Origin: Thelonectria olida
Taxonomy: Eukaryota > Ascomycota > Sordariomycetes > Hypocreales > Nectriaceae
Length of the DNA: 64,000 nt
NCBI GenBank assembly: GCA_020736575.1
Contig: JAGPYM010000040.1
Coordinates: 62,001 to 126,000, forward strand
Reading direction: 5' to 3'
The notes beneath the pieces are model-generated. The model saw nothing but the letters and a program-made list of their open reading frames with translations. It had not been told where the DNA came from and ran no database searches. A program made the position numbers and the translations under genes. Position 1 is the first letter of the stretch; each line of letters opens with the position of its first letter. Shown here piece after piece: positions 1-11,594 of this stretch.

Positions 1-2070
1 TCCTCTAAAGGGAGTTTTATTGGGATTTCTGGGAATAAGGGAGGTCGATAGCTGCACAAAACCACAACACTCGCGCTATTAGTCTCCGAGCCCCGACAGA
101 TGATCGTCTCGAAGTAGCATACGGCCTGAGCCAACAATAGGCCCAGAAAAGCTGACTATAGGGGATATGGAAGGGAATGTCCCTTCCCCAGAAAGAAATC
201 GCGCGCCAATCCTGCTGTATGAGTTAGGGCTACTCCCACCTAGTCATAGGGCACACTTAGACAGACGCTTGGTAGCTAAGGTCGCAGACTATAACAGCAG
301 GAATACAGTATTCCTGAGGGCCATTAGTAGGCCCCAGGAAACTATCTAGCTCGACCTCCCAAAAGCATAAGGATGGACACGGCCATGCATGAAAAACCAC
401 ATGCCCTCACACTCGAATGCAATAATCGCCTTATTATAGAGCGACATGTTGAGGCTGAAGAAGCCTTGACCGAAGCTGTCGTCCTCCTCGGCATGCATGA
501 GAGATCGATATTCCAGGGTGTCCGTCATCCAAGCTGGCTTCGGGAACATGATCCTCGCAAAGTCCTGTACATCAAGGCCTTGATCAGGTGCTGGTCCGGA
601 TGCGAAAACTTGAAGGGCAAGGCGGGAGTGACGAAAAACATCATCGACATATCGCTGCCAATATTTCTCTGGTATTCGAGCGGCCTGTGGCGAGGGGCGT
701 CAACTTTAACGTGGTCGCAGGCGGTTATAAGAGAAGATATATTGCTGCCATTAAATAGAAGCGCGGAACGCATTCCAAAGCGTACGAAGTACGAAGCTGC
801 TACAAAAAGCATAAGGGCCCTAATTTTATTCCTGCGCTCCGAGAGGTCCAAGGCGGAAAAAAAAATAATCCCGTCACACGAGGGAGGGAGGGAGGAGGAG
901 GATAAAATTGAAGTTCGCCTAGGCGAACCAGGCGGTGAGTTTTTATGTCTCTGATGAGCAGTGGCTATTAGATATAGGGCTTGGAGCTTGGTGCTCGGAC
1001 GTGGGGATGCAAGCTTGTGACGGCAGCACAAACTAACCTAACAGGAGCCTGGAAATGCTTCCGGAAGGTGAATAAGTATATAGGGACTAGCTTATTATAG
1101 ACGTGCCTTTTTTGTCAGGTCTCCTTTCCCAGGTCTTAAGAGAAGTGGGCTTAAATGCCAAGAGGTGCAAGTGGAAGAAGAGAGTTAATAAAGCCAGAAG
1201 TTAATAAGAAAGTAGTAAAAGGGGATGACAGAGGATAGGAACGATAGGCAAGGCCGGTATAATAGGTAAGGATTTTATGTAAAGGCAAGTTGCGGTCAGT
1301 CACCGAGTAGAGAGGTAAAATGGGCGGGAAGGACGTCTATTAAAACAGGATGACCAGAAGGAATTTAAGGGCGTACGAGGAGAATAAAAAGAAAGCTCGC
1401 CCAGGCAAGCCAGGCGGTGAGCCTTTGTCTCTGATAGACACTCACTATTGGGTACAAGATTGGGGCTTAGGCGCATATGTAGCTTCAACGGCAGCACGAG
1501 CTGACCCAAGAGTAGTCCGGAAAGGCTTAAGGACGGTAAGTTAGCCAGTGGATATATCCCCATGTGGATAGGTGCAAATGGATCCTAGAGGGAGAAGGAG
1601 ATAGAAAAAGGCGGGATCCAGAAAATACATACAGTAGTATGTCTCAGAAGGTGGGCGGGTCAAGCATGATATAGAAGTGGCAAGAAATCAAGGCCTAAAT
1701 GCTGACGGAGAAGGGCAGAGTAAATGTCAGGCACATATTCGCATATTCGCAGAGAGACAATAGGACACAAGGAAGAGCACTGGGTTCAGTCAACAGTGAA
1801 GCTACGACAGGTAAAGGGGACAGAATTGGAAAAGCAGTGAACGAAACGATGGAACAGGATGCAGACCGAGAGATGGGGTTTCTCATGCTCACAAGGCACC
1901 ATGAGATCAAATCAACATCCGCAGCTCGGACGAGGACGCAGACCAGAGGTGTCGCATTCCAGGAGCAAGCACAGAAAAGGACGCGGAACGGAAGTCAACC
2001 AATCAAGGCGGAGGATAAGAAGACGCGAAAAACAGGGGGGAGTTTCTGCCGATCAGGAAGCGAGAACGAG
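1..2070. other. Degenerate region without a recognised gene
   Basis: Several ORFs of 60-190 codons exist on both strands, the largest at 373-954 on the plus strand, but none shows a family I recognise and they overlap on opposite strands. The stretch 1140-1350 is purine-rich on the plus strand and full of TAA/TAG, which suggests decayed coding DNA. Two diverged copies of a ~120-bp segment lie inside (905-1030 and 1393-1510). The most economical reading is old, mutated repeat DNA. Confidence 0.4.
905..1510 (+). repeat. Pair of diverged direct repeats (905-1030 and 1393-1510)
   Basis: Both segments share, in the same order, a core CCAGGCGGTGAG, then GTCTCTGAT, a GGGCTT-containing stretch and ACGGCAGCAC. 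By eye they agree at roughly two thirds of positions. They could be two decayed copies of the same element or an internal repeat of one. Confidence 0.4.
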
Positions 2071-2074
2071 CTCA

Positions 2075-2217
2075 ACCAATCAGAGCGAAGCGCTTAAGTC
2101 GAAGGGCAACAGCATAAGACCTTTCGTCTCTTACGTTCCTCAAGGCACCAATCAGAGCGAAGCGCTTAAGTTGAAGGGCAACAGCATAAGACCTTTCGTC
2201 TCTTCGTTCCTCAAGGC
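2075..2217 (+). repeat. 72-bp tandem duplication
   Basis: A unit starting ACCAATCAGAGCGAAGCGC at 2075 is repeated at 2147. The second copy differs by a single C/T change and a 1-bp deletion, so the duplication is recent relative to the surroundings. On the minus strand both copies read through as a repeated peptide within an ORF at 2437-2072, but I do not recognise that ORF. Confidence 0.85.
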
Positions 2218-3051
2218 ACTGCAATGCATTTGCCACTGCCTGCGCCATCTCCAGCCTCTCAATCTCGTAGATTAGCTCCTCTTGCTGCGCTGAATTATTG
2301 CAGACCCTAGAGCTCCGGACTTCGACCCGGAGAGTGAGATGACTGAGATCTAGTACGGAGTAAGCCTCTCTGGCTGACAAAATAGCTCTACTCACAATTG
2401 TTAGTAACTCTAATCTGACGCGATTGACGATTCGCACACATTAAGTTTAGTAGGTCGGGATTATGCTCTGTACTAACATTAGGGGATAGTTTTATTGGGG
2501 TTGCCTCACGTGATGACCACACGCAGAATGGTTCCCCCGCCTTGGAGGAACTGCCTCACAGCCAATTGCCCGCCTCTGCAAGTAGCTCGTCATCTCTCAC
2601 GCAGTCAAGACTCGATTCTTCCCTCCCACCTTCCTTCTGTATATAGAACCCAATGCAATATACAGACACTTGCCTCCCTACAGGGGAGCGCGGGCGGGGC
2701 TCTCTCTGACGCTACGGTTTAACGCATTTACGTATAAGACCACAGCGACAGGTGACCCGTTACGGCCAAACCACATACACTCGGTCCCTCTTGGCTGCGT
2801 GAGGTCACCAATAAACATTGGAAATAATCAAGATAGAAGAATATTTATAAGTTATTAGAATTTATGTTAATAACCGCTAGCCACAAAATTATCTAATTAA
2901 ACGTTAATGCGCTATAAGCTCTGCCTCTTAAGGCAATAAAGAAACCTAACTTCCCTTCTACATAACTCTTCCAACTCTCTTAAAAATAACACCACAATTA
3001 CGTTCTTCATTCTATTTAATCAAAACTCTACTTGAATTCAAACCAAGCCAC
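2218..3051. other. Intergenic, no gene seen
   Basis: The segment 2480-2800 has a TATATAGA box followed about 15 bp later by CAATGCAATATACAGAC, a layout seen in fungal Copia LTRs, but no second copy, no clear TG...CA ends and no target duplication were found. The 2820-3050 part is AT-rich and precedes the small ORF at 3052, so it may hold that gene's promoter. Confidence 0.3.
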
Positions 3052-3393
3052 ATGTGTCACGCAGGGTTCTCAAAAACTCGTTCCACAGCGCTCTTCATTG
3101 GCGTGTCCAGAAGGAACATAGCTCCCCTCAGTCCTCTCCAGTTCCGGACGACTCCTGCTCGGACGATCGCGACAAGACCGTCCTCTAAACAGCCAAACCC
3201 CTTCAAGAGGCCTGCAGAAACCATGTCCCCCATGCAAGAGCACGCACCGCAACCAACAGAGTCTGAGGAGGATGTGGCTGCCGATCGGTCGGCCATCGAT
3301 CCTCTTCACAAGCCCAACCCTACTGAGAGTCAGGAAAACGCAATGGCAGATCGTTCTCCTGATGATCCGCTGCAACAGAAGGTTCCGCGTTAG
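3052..3393 (+). CDS. Small hypothetical protein, possibly mitochondrial
   Basis: A 113-codon ORF with an ATG start. The first ~45 residues are rich in Arg, Ser, Thr and Ala with almost no acidic residues, which resembles a mitochondrial presequence. The acidic C-terminal half contains a duplicated motif of the form PTESxExxxADRSxxDPL (residues ~68-85 and ~90-108). Short fungal proteins with an N-terminal targeting signal and TESE-ADR motifs are common and uncharacterised. No intron is needed. The internal repeat and the strong composition switch favour a real gene, but there is no family name I can give. Confidence 0.5.
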   Translation: MCHAGFSKTRSTALFIGVSRRNIAPLSPLQFRTTPARTIATRPSSKQPNPFKRPAETMSPMQEHAPQPTESEEDVAADRSAIDPLHKPNPTESQENAMADRSPDDPLQQKVPR

Positions 3394-3825
3394 GATTTCA
3401 ACTTTGGGATGGTAGGCTGAAGCTAGGCTTTATTATGGATTGTCGTGGTTGAGAGTGATAACAGAACTACTGTTGGAACACGGCTACAAATGTCTGTCAT
3501 CTGGTGCCGTTAATGCCGGACATTAAAGGAGAAGATCAAGGCGGCCTTACTTCACAGGATGTGGCTTCGATGTTTTCTTTAACGGGGCCGAAGGTATTGC
3601 TCCGAATCAGGCAATGAATTCGTTTTGCAAGAATCTGGCCTCATACTGGAGAAATGCTCCGTCCTTAGGCCTGGCCACCGAATGAGCTGTGCGTGCATAT
3701 ACCATGTCGTGACGAGGTGAAGGCGATCATGAGCGACGAATGCAAAATCCGTAGGGAGACGGCTGTATCTGTGGATAAGACATTTGACATAACCTGAGTC
3801 TTACTTCCAAGTTCACCCCTTCCTA

Positions 3826-4262
3826 TGATGTGTCGCGATAAATCTTCACTGAAGTACTTTAGCCGTAGGATTTGGTGGAATAGCTCTCCTCCGGGAGCGA
3901 GTTCAAGAATTAGGTAATGGAATTGTCGTAATTCGGAAAAGTCGATGAACTTAATGATATTCGGGTTGTTGAGTTGGCGCAAGATTTGCACCTCTCTGGC
4001 GACGTTTGCGTGCTGTACTTGCTGTTTAGTCTCAGATTGCTAATCAGCGACCTCTCCTGCTTTCCCGTCCAGATCTTGAGCTCGGTAAACCGTACTGAAT
4101 CCGCCGGCACCCATCTTCTCGAGCAGCTCCCACCGCTCCAGACCATCATATTGAGGGATCTGAGCCGGGATCTCGGTTTTGTTGGCAACCAATTTCATGA
4201 GATCTTTTCGCTGGCTTTTCGTTTCTCCCTGGCCGGCTGTCGGCTGTCGGCTGTCACTCAGT
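3826..4262 (-). pseudogene. N-lobe fragment of a CAMK-type Ser/Thr kinase (Rck/Srk1-like)
   Basis: Read on the minus strand from about 4262, the translation has a leader with NKTEIPAQIPQYDGLERWEL, then a glycine-rich loop (MGAGGFSTVYRA). An in-frame TAG follows, then the helix C and hinge region (EVQILRQLNNPNIIKF, LILELAPGGELFHQI, YFSEDLSRHII). This is the start of the kinase domain of the fungal Rck1/Rck2/Srk1 family, which acts downstream of stress MAP kinases. At least one frameshift also separates the leader from the hinge region. The match stops near 3826, before the catalytic loop and DFG motif, so no active enzyme can be made. It is a truncated, mutated gene copy; the functional paralog should lie elsewhere. 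Confidence 0.75.
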
Positions 4263-6856
4263 GATTCGTTGGCCGCTTGGTTCCGGAGGATATCGGGTGG
4301 TGACAGAAGGCAGCTGATTCTTAGGGACGAGCCTATCAGTTCTAAAAATCCGATCGAAGGGTGCTTGATGTGACTGTTGTTACTTTCTCATGACGTCACT
4401 CTTAGAAAACTTTGCTTATGTGCATAAACACGTACCTTTCGATGACTCCTAACTGGGGGTCTGGGGAATGGTGGCCGTCGCAGCAAAGTAAAAGGCTTAG
4501 CGTGACTTGACTGCATCTCCGATTAGAACCAAAACCTCCGATGGTTGTGTGAGTAACTATATTGCCAAGCCGCGACGTGTGAAATGGCCTTTTGCTCACC
4601 AGTGCTGTTCGACTTGGTTGAAGTCGCTGCTCTATTTTGATGTATCGACGCCGAGGGTTGTCATGAAACAGTACCTTACCCATATATTTAATCTATTTGC
4701 ATACGTCACGAAACAACCATATGCTGGCCCAGCTCAATGATATTCTATGCCCACAGGATTTTGATATGGAATGAGCGAGGGATGAGCGAAGCCTTGTATA
4801 TTCGCCGGACCACCCTACGTCGGGTTTGTGCTGATGTCATTTGGCCCCTCAATTCATCTTCCAGGATATCCAAAGCGACGCTTGCATGATGCAGCTCCAG
4901 ATACTTCGAATAAATCACCTCTTGACGGATCGTCGGGGCCTGCGAAGCCCCTTGTCATCAAAGCTTCTACGAACGCTTGGGATCCTCGGAGCGTGTCTGT
5001 TACTTCATTCGTCAGGGAGACAGCAGCTTCAGTTCATCCTTCAGGAAACGAACTTGCCAGGATAGCTTCAAACCCATTGAGTGCATGGTGGCAACAAAAG
5101 GAAAAGGTGCTTTTAAGTTTTATCTTAGCATGTATGCGACCGGCGAATCACCTCTTGGGTTCGACTTCTCCTTGTAATTATAATGTCACTGACCTGGGGA
5201 AGCATCGAATGTTCAAGAATAACGCGTGGGTTGCGAGGATTGACGCTGAGAGCAAATCGCTCGAGGTCGGCCATTGAGGAAGGTGTTTGTGGTGAGATTC
5301 ACTGGGAGAATACGACAGAACGCGATCACCGCCCACTCTGCTGCCCGGTGGTGTTTGGGGGCATCCCCGCTTCCACCAACTTTTTGATCAGAGATATGCT
5401 CCGTACGGAGTGAGAGCGAAAGGAGGTGCGTCAAGGTAAACGCAAGAATTTTAGGTTCCTCTGTTTCAAGTTATGGCCGCTTCTCAGCCAAAGATGGCTC
5501 ATGCAAGTTAATTCGACCACGCCGATTGCGATTCTGGACCGTCGTCCTAGTGACTTCCTCAGCCATGCGGTCGCTAAGTTGTGTAAACTCAAGCTGAAAC
5601 TCTGCCTTCATCGTTTCCATTCTCTTGTTGAAGTCTTGTTCTAGGAGTCGTTTCAGGCCCTGGATTGCCTCGGTCATGCTGCCAGCTGCCTTAGGCGTGG
5701 TCCTTTTCTTAGTTCGGGTATGACTCAGAGCTCCCTCACTGATATCACCTTTTTGCTGCTCGGATTTCATTACCCTCGTCGTTCCGATTCGTTTACGCAG
5801 GGGACGATGATATCCCCCGCCCGGAACGCCAGTTCGCTTTCCATGACGATGACGACGTCTGAAGCGGGGTTCGCAACACCAGACATCCGCCAAAGGCCTG
5901 AATCTCTGCCAAGCGGCCACCAGGTATTTCAAAAGTTATAAAGAAGATAAATAATGAGATTTCGAGAGATTTCACTCGGTCCTCACTCCCTAAATGATAT
6001 AGTGTAGGTTCACCCCGTTGTACCAAATCTGCACTGGTTGCGGTGAGAGATGAGTGGTGCGGTGCTCGTGGCAACGGATGGGGTTTTGCAAACGAGGATA
6101 GCAAGCAGATGGACCAATTCTACTCTCCTTTTCAGAGGACCCACCCGAGTACATGAACGGCCCATGGACGGAGTTGTGGAAAGAGCGGGGGCGGAGCTCA
6201 ACAACTTGTAAGATTTGAAGCGAAGCCAACATGCCCATGAGTTCACCTCCACTGACACTTGGTTTCCAGCTTTATCAACGCAAGATGCGTAAAAATCGCA
6301 CGTACCATTCCTCCACACATAATGCAAGCCGGATATCTTTTCTCAACCGACGATTTGGCGCTTGCTGGAGACACCGCAGAATCGTTGCCTCGTTTGTCGG
6401 CGAATGTAATAAACTTCCGGCAGGCAGTAGACTTGTAATAAGGCCGTCCAGCTTTCCCCTTCCTATTTAACGGAAGCGTCTTTAGCCGAATTGAAGGAGA
6501 TCCCACATTGAAAACAGCTTGGCGGGTGACCCAGCGGCGATGCTAGGCTAACCATTCTAGCCGTTGCTACCTATGTCGGACGATATGGACTTTACCTTTC
6601 ACCAGACTCTTCACCAAATGCCACGATGGATCTGTCAAACTCGCATGGCTTTCTGTGTCCATTATTGGGGAACTCAACGTCACAGAATATAGGTAAGAGA
6701 ATTACATACTTAAGAAGCAGACTTTTGAATACGTAATGGGTCTAGTAAAAGTTCAAGTGTCCTGCCCTGTCAATACCCGAAGAAGTGCGGTAAACAAAGA
6801 TATGGCAATGGCCGGCTGCTGTGCTCGTTGCTTGTATCTCTGGCCTCTCTCTCGCA
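4263..6856. other. No recognised gene
   Basis: Short overlapping ORFs on both strands. The only structured one is a minus-strand ORF at 5932-5471 with a predicted helical, coiled-coil-like stretch (GLKRLLEQDFNKRMETMKAE and onward) followed by many charged residues. It has no family I recognise and no good splice context. The remainder may be decayed coding DNA, like the kinase fragment beside it. Confidence 0.35.
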
Positions 6857-8940
6857 TTACGCGGCGTCCCGAACCGCAATATATCCAAGCAGTACGGGTC
6901 CCAAGGCCATCCATGATGCGGCAATCGTGAATGCGCCTGGAATGCCCCTTTTCGTAATCGAGGATTACGCCCACATGATCCCGAAAAGAATGGGCGGAAT
7001 GGTCAGAAGAATAACAATGACATAGATAGTCCTCCAGTGCCAACCTTCCTCGATGTGTATACCCCAGCCCAGCTGAGATTCGTCAGGCGATACAGGCAAC
7101 GGTCCACGTGCTCGTTTTGGCAACTGGTTGAATATTATCCGCTGGGGCCTGTTGAAAGCATGTTGTTTGAAGAAATAGTGCCTCAAGACCCAATGACAGG
7201 GAAATAGCCGGGTGGATCATTGGGTGCTGGCCGACATTGATACTCTCCGAAATCGACCCTCTCTACGGGGGGGATGCATACACATTCTTGCTTGCAGACT
7301 CGCTCGTGACTGTGAACGCTGGCAAAACAGTTGGTATCAACCTGGAACTTGGGATTTATTAGCAAGGCTCCGTATTTTATTTTATTTTAATTTCTTTTTT
7401 CTTTTCCGAAGCGGAGGAGCATACGTACTCTAGTCAAAGATAGAGCCTTAACGCCTCGTAAAGTGAACCACGAGGCGAAATTTCTGTGTTTGAAGTATTG
7501 TTCCCTAAGGAACTCGAAAAGCTCACGATCTTCACCGACACCTTGAAGCTGTTCTTGATATAGTCGTGTCGAAAACACTCCCTTGTCAATGCACATAAAG
7601 AGATGGAGGATCTCTTGGGGCGCGTTTGCAATCCCTTGGTCGTTTGCAGGTTCTTGTCTGGGTTGTGTGTTTGGGCGGTGGAGGGTTGGGAGCACGTTAT
7701 TCCCTCTGTTCCTTATCTGCTTCCAAAGTCTCAATTGGTACCACTCATGTATGGCTTGGAAATGCTGCTGAAGAGAGCTGCGTTCATGCTGATTGGGATT
7801 ATCCGTCCCGCTTGGCTCTTGTAAACGAGTCTCCAAGGCTTGGAGAGAACCAGGCTTGACCTCAACGAAGTCGTCAAAAAGTGCCTGTCCGCATCCCTAG
7901 CACATATTAGTTTAGATGTCAGTATCAATATAGAGGGGAATAATGGCGTACGCATTTCCATCTAATACGGGTTTGCGCCGGAGGGATAGGCGGCTCGAAA
8001 ATAGGAAAGAGCAGTATGTCCAAGATGTTGTCTATCAACGCAGGCAAAGTCCGTGGAAAATCTAGTTCAGACATTAGACAGAATCAGCAAACAAGCAGAA
8101 GCTATCAAACTCACAGATTATTTTCTGGATATCGGCGCCTTTCTCAAGCAGGAGCCGGACACCAGCCTCGCTCTGGCTCCGTAATGCCCACGATAACGGC
8201 GTTCGACCCTGTTCGTCTTTCGCCTCGATATTGGCGCCTTTCTCAAGCAGGAGCCAGGCATTATCCTCTCTCCAGCTCTGTACTGCCCACATCAACGGCG
8301 TTCGACCCTCTTTGTCTTTAGCTTCAATATCGGCGCCCTTCTCAATCAGGAGCTGGGCATTATCCTCTCTCCAGCTCTGTACTGCCCAAACCAGCGGCGT
8401 CAGTCCATCCTTGTCTTTGGCCTCGATATCGGCGCCCTTCTTAATCAGGAACAGGACAATAGCCTCGCTCCACCTCTGTACTGCCCACATCAACGGCGTT
8501 CGACCCTCTTTGTCTTTAGCTTCAATATCGGCGCCCTTCTCAAGCAACAACTCGATAACGTTCTTATATCCTTGCTTTGCTGCCCAAGCCAGCGGCGTTA
8601 GTCCATCCTTGTCTTTAGCGTCGATATCGGCGCCCTTCTCGAGCAACAACTGGATAACGTTTTTATGTCCTCGCCTTGCTGCCCAAGCCAGCGGCGTTAG
8701 TCCATCCTTGTCTTTGGCCTCGATATCGGCGCCTCTGTCAAGTAGGAGCTGGACACTAGCTTTTCTTAAGCTCTGTATGGCCCACGATAAAGGCGTTCGA
8801 CCCTCTTCGTCTTTGGCTTCGATATCGGCGCCCTTCTCGAGCAATAGCCGTACGGTAGCGACGTCCCCATTCCGTGCTGCAAACAACAGCCGCGTTTGAC
8901 TGTCCTTCTCTTTGGCCTCGATGTCGGTGTTCTTTGGCAT
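6857..8940 (-). pseudogene. Ankyrin-repeat protein with C-terminal membrane domain, damaged 3' part
   Basis: Minus strand. Exon 1 (8940-8115) encodes eight 33-residue ankyrin repeats. A 53-bp intron (8114-8062, GTGAGT...CTAG) joins it in frame to exon 2 (8061-7952). Introns follow at 7951-7897 and 7428-7348, with GTACGC/GTACGT donors and TAG/AAG acceptors. The C-terminal part belongs to an unnamed fungal family that I recognise by RIRWKCGCGQALFDDF, HLFMCIDKGVFSTRLY, a PPVERVD-APND segment, LGWGIHIEEGWHWRT and two membrane helices (near 7050-6968 and 6930-6860). The ankyrins probably face the cytoplasm and bind a protein partner; this is inference. One base is missing at about 7187 (frame change after PVIGS) and a TAA sits at 6967-6965, before the last helix. 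Either the gene is newly broken or these are sequence errors. The ORF ending at 8074 would otherwise look like a separate ankyrin gene. Confidence 0.75.
8134..8925 (-). repeat. Eight-unit ankyrin array (99-bp units)
   Basis: Eight consecutive 33-residue units, nearly all starting DIEAKDKxGxTPLxWA and ending LLLEKGA. DNA identity between units is very high. Units 5 and 7, for example, share long identical stretches, and variation is concentrated in the middle helix positions. Such internal homogeneity implies recent unequal exchange or gene conversion rather than old divergence. Confidence 0.9.
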
Positions 8941-11390
8941 CTTTAAAGGGGGGTCAGAAGCTTTGTTCGGACGTATGTCTTCCTGAACTTGGGTTCATTG
9001 AAAATCAGGCAGTGTTTCCTCTGAGCACCAATTGCCCATACTCGGGCAAGGAGAGCATACAGGGTTCTTAAGTGGACTTGGTCGGCCTTGTCTGGTCGTA
9101 TCAGTCCCGAGTGGTTCGTGAGCCTTCAAAAGCAGGAGCGGATGGAAAGAAATGGTATTGTGTGAAGTTAAGATATGACGGTCGCATTCAGCCTCACGGG
9201 CTTAACCTAGCGGGGTTATATAATCCCTTCATTGGAAGGGCATTGGCGGCAGACCGACCAGGTATCAGAGTCGCAGAATGAAAGTACTGCGTTAAAACCA
9301 AGGTTTCTGATCGTGTCTTTACTGGTGGCTTTGATTGGGCCGCAAGCGAACGCCTTGCTTGCGAAGCTCAAAGCCAAAGACGCCACTCTGGGGAGACGTA
9401 GCAATCCCAAGTCCGCCTACCTTATCCTCGCTGTTAAAGGTGGCAAATTATGAACAGGTGTCTTAAATTAGAATATAAGTTTGGGGAAAAGCCAATAATC
9501 AGCCCTTTTGTAGGTAAGCCATTCGTCATAGGTGGATAGCTCTAGCTTTATTTAATTACGTGAGCCCTCACCCCGGGTCTGCGGTCTTGGTTTTCAAGTT
9601 CTGGATTCCGCTGACGATCCATCAGCTCGTCACATGTCATGACGAACTGTTTGTGATATGGACCAGTCAGCCCAGTTGCAGAGGACCGCTAGACCGTCAT
9701 CGAGTTTAGAAGGATGTGTATGTACACTGATTCTCATGGGCTGGGATGCACTCCAACAGCATACTTGTCGCTCCCAACCAAGCCACAGAAGCTTGCCGGC
9801 GGCTCACCACTTAGGACACCCTCAGGAAGTCTCCCGCAGCTGAATCCACTTGTCTCACAAGACGTGGAGTTTTCCGATGAGAGGCTATGTATAGTAGTTA
9901 GCCGCGGGGTAAGACAGCACAGCCCGTAAACTTACTTCCAACGTAGCTATGAATCTATAAGACCATAAGAAATAGTTTAGGGCGCACTGAAGGAATTACT
10001 CTGCGTTTGGTTATTAAGTCTAGTTGGGTTTCCAGTAATAGCAGCCCTCAACCTCGTAGCCGCATTATGGTTAGGGAATGTTTACATTTTCTGCTAGGTG
10101 AATTTTCACATGATCTTCACATAAACGATCTTCACATGCATCATCGCACGTAATCGATCTTCACATGCGTCATCTTTAGCAGGCACAACTCACACAATAC
10201 TACGGCATCAACGAGAATTTTAAGCTCCCTACTAGCCAAAATGGATTTTCGCACATTCTTTGGAAGGTTAGGGCATTAGCTATTACTTATTTCAAATATT
10301 ACACAAATATTCCATATTTTTATTTTTCTCAACCTGCATCAGCTCTTCAAGGATCTGGATAACGAGCCTCCGAAGGAGGTTTGCTGTAACAGCAAATCAT
10401 CTGCGCTTTGGTCCTTCATCTTCTTTTATTTCCCAGTAGTGCTAATAATATCAATTCTGCTAGTACTCTACCTTAAAAAACACGCTGGGAGCCGTCTCGT
10501 CTTACTGCCGATGAGCTCGGTACTCTTCAATTCGCAGCCAAGGCGCATGAAACCTTCATCCTGAACTCTTTGACACACATCCTTCTATCTGCCATCTGCC
10601 ATCAGTGATATCAAAGTTGGGCTTCAATTAAATGAACCAAAAGTCAGCCACAATGATGCACGAGATAAAAATTACATAGATTGATAGAGAAACTTTTAAC
10701 TAATTCAATATCAATAAATTAAATGTTTTAATACCTTCGGCAAGCTTTTTGTTCTTCATGTATGTAGTTATCACTTAATCTTCGTTTCTCAGTGAACAAA
10801 CGATCAATGTCTTACTGCTTCTGAGAAATATAGCCAGGAACCGGCTTTGACTACTTGAGCACATGCCTACTATCTTGTCTTCTGCTGGAACCGCGGGAAG
10901 GCGAATGTCTTCTTGAGGGCTCCTTCTCCAAATATGGTGTTGGTCGAGAGGAATCGTGGGCTAGAGATGGTGATGGGTGGAAGAACCACGAAAACTTATG
11001 GCAATTTCTCTTCAGTAACGTGATGCAAGGATACTCTATGAGTATAGTGTCTTAAGTTTTCTCTTGTCGCCCTGGGAGTTTCTGGCGAGGACAAGGCAAA
11101 GTGTCCGACCTAGACGGGACTAGGGGAGGGCGACTGCACTCACAGAACCAGTCGGCGACGGAGACGTCTGCTCAGCGTCATTGGCATGTCAGCTTCAGGG
11201 TTGCCATTGGCCTATCGACGCTACGACTAGGCTGGGAATGTCAGTCCACTGCCCATCTCCTTCCGATCAAAAATCATAAAGAGGGCCCTGCGGAATTCTC
11301 AATCTCCTTGCACGTTGCATAACGGAAATGCCAAAACAACAGTCCCCATTCAATGAACCATGGAGAATTTATCGATAATTGGCTGTTAAC
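8941..11390. other. Long intergenic stretch, no gene seen
   Basis: Only short ORFs without recognisable motifs. Three copies of GATCTTCACAT occur between 10111 and 10170, in an AT-rich context. 10280-10800 is AT-rich. Nothing supports an RNA gene. Confidence 0.4.
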
Positions 11391-11594
11391 ATGAGCACCG
11401 ACACCACTGCTCCGGACGAGGGAGTCTCACCTGCACAGCTGGAATATCTTTCGCTGCTCATCCTGTTCGGCGCCGTGTTCGTCATAGCCCTAACAGTCAG
11501 AATTCTCTTCTTGGTCCGTTTCTCCTTGCACGCCAATGGGCTCATCCTACTTTTCCCCACTCAACAATTAACAGAAGCCGCAGGTATTTATTAA
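11391..11594 (+). CDS. Possible first exon of a small single-span membrane protein
   Basis: ATG at 11391 begins MSTDTTAPDEGVSPAQLEYL, followed by about 25 hydrophobic residues (LLILFGAVFVIALTVRILFL), a clear membrane helix, then a short basic/polar tail. The ORF ends at a TAA next to a GTATTTATTAAG sequence that could be a weak splice donor. Its 3' end overlaps a minus-strand ORF, and the pogo element E1 lies 227 bp downstream. I do not recognise the family; it could be a gene truncated by the insertion. Confidence 0.3.
   Translation: MSTDTTAPDEGVSPAQLEYLSLLILFGAVFVIALTVRILFLVRFSLHANGLILLFPTQQLTEAAGIY

Noticed and set aside
373..1031. Overlapping ORFs of 193 and 168 codons on opposite strands
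   Set aside because: Neither has a recognisable motif, both lie in repeat-like DNA, and they exclude each other.
2484..2800. Possible solo Copia LTR with TATA box
   Set aside because: No TG...CA ends, no target duplication and no similarity to the other Copia LTR at 19435-19663.
8231..8899. 222-codon plus-strand ORF with Ser/Pro-rich repeats
   Set aside because: It is the antisense reading of the ankyrin repeats and inherits their periodicity.
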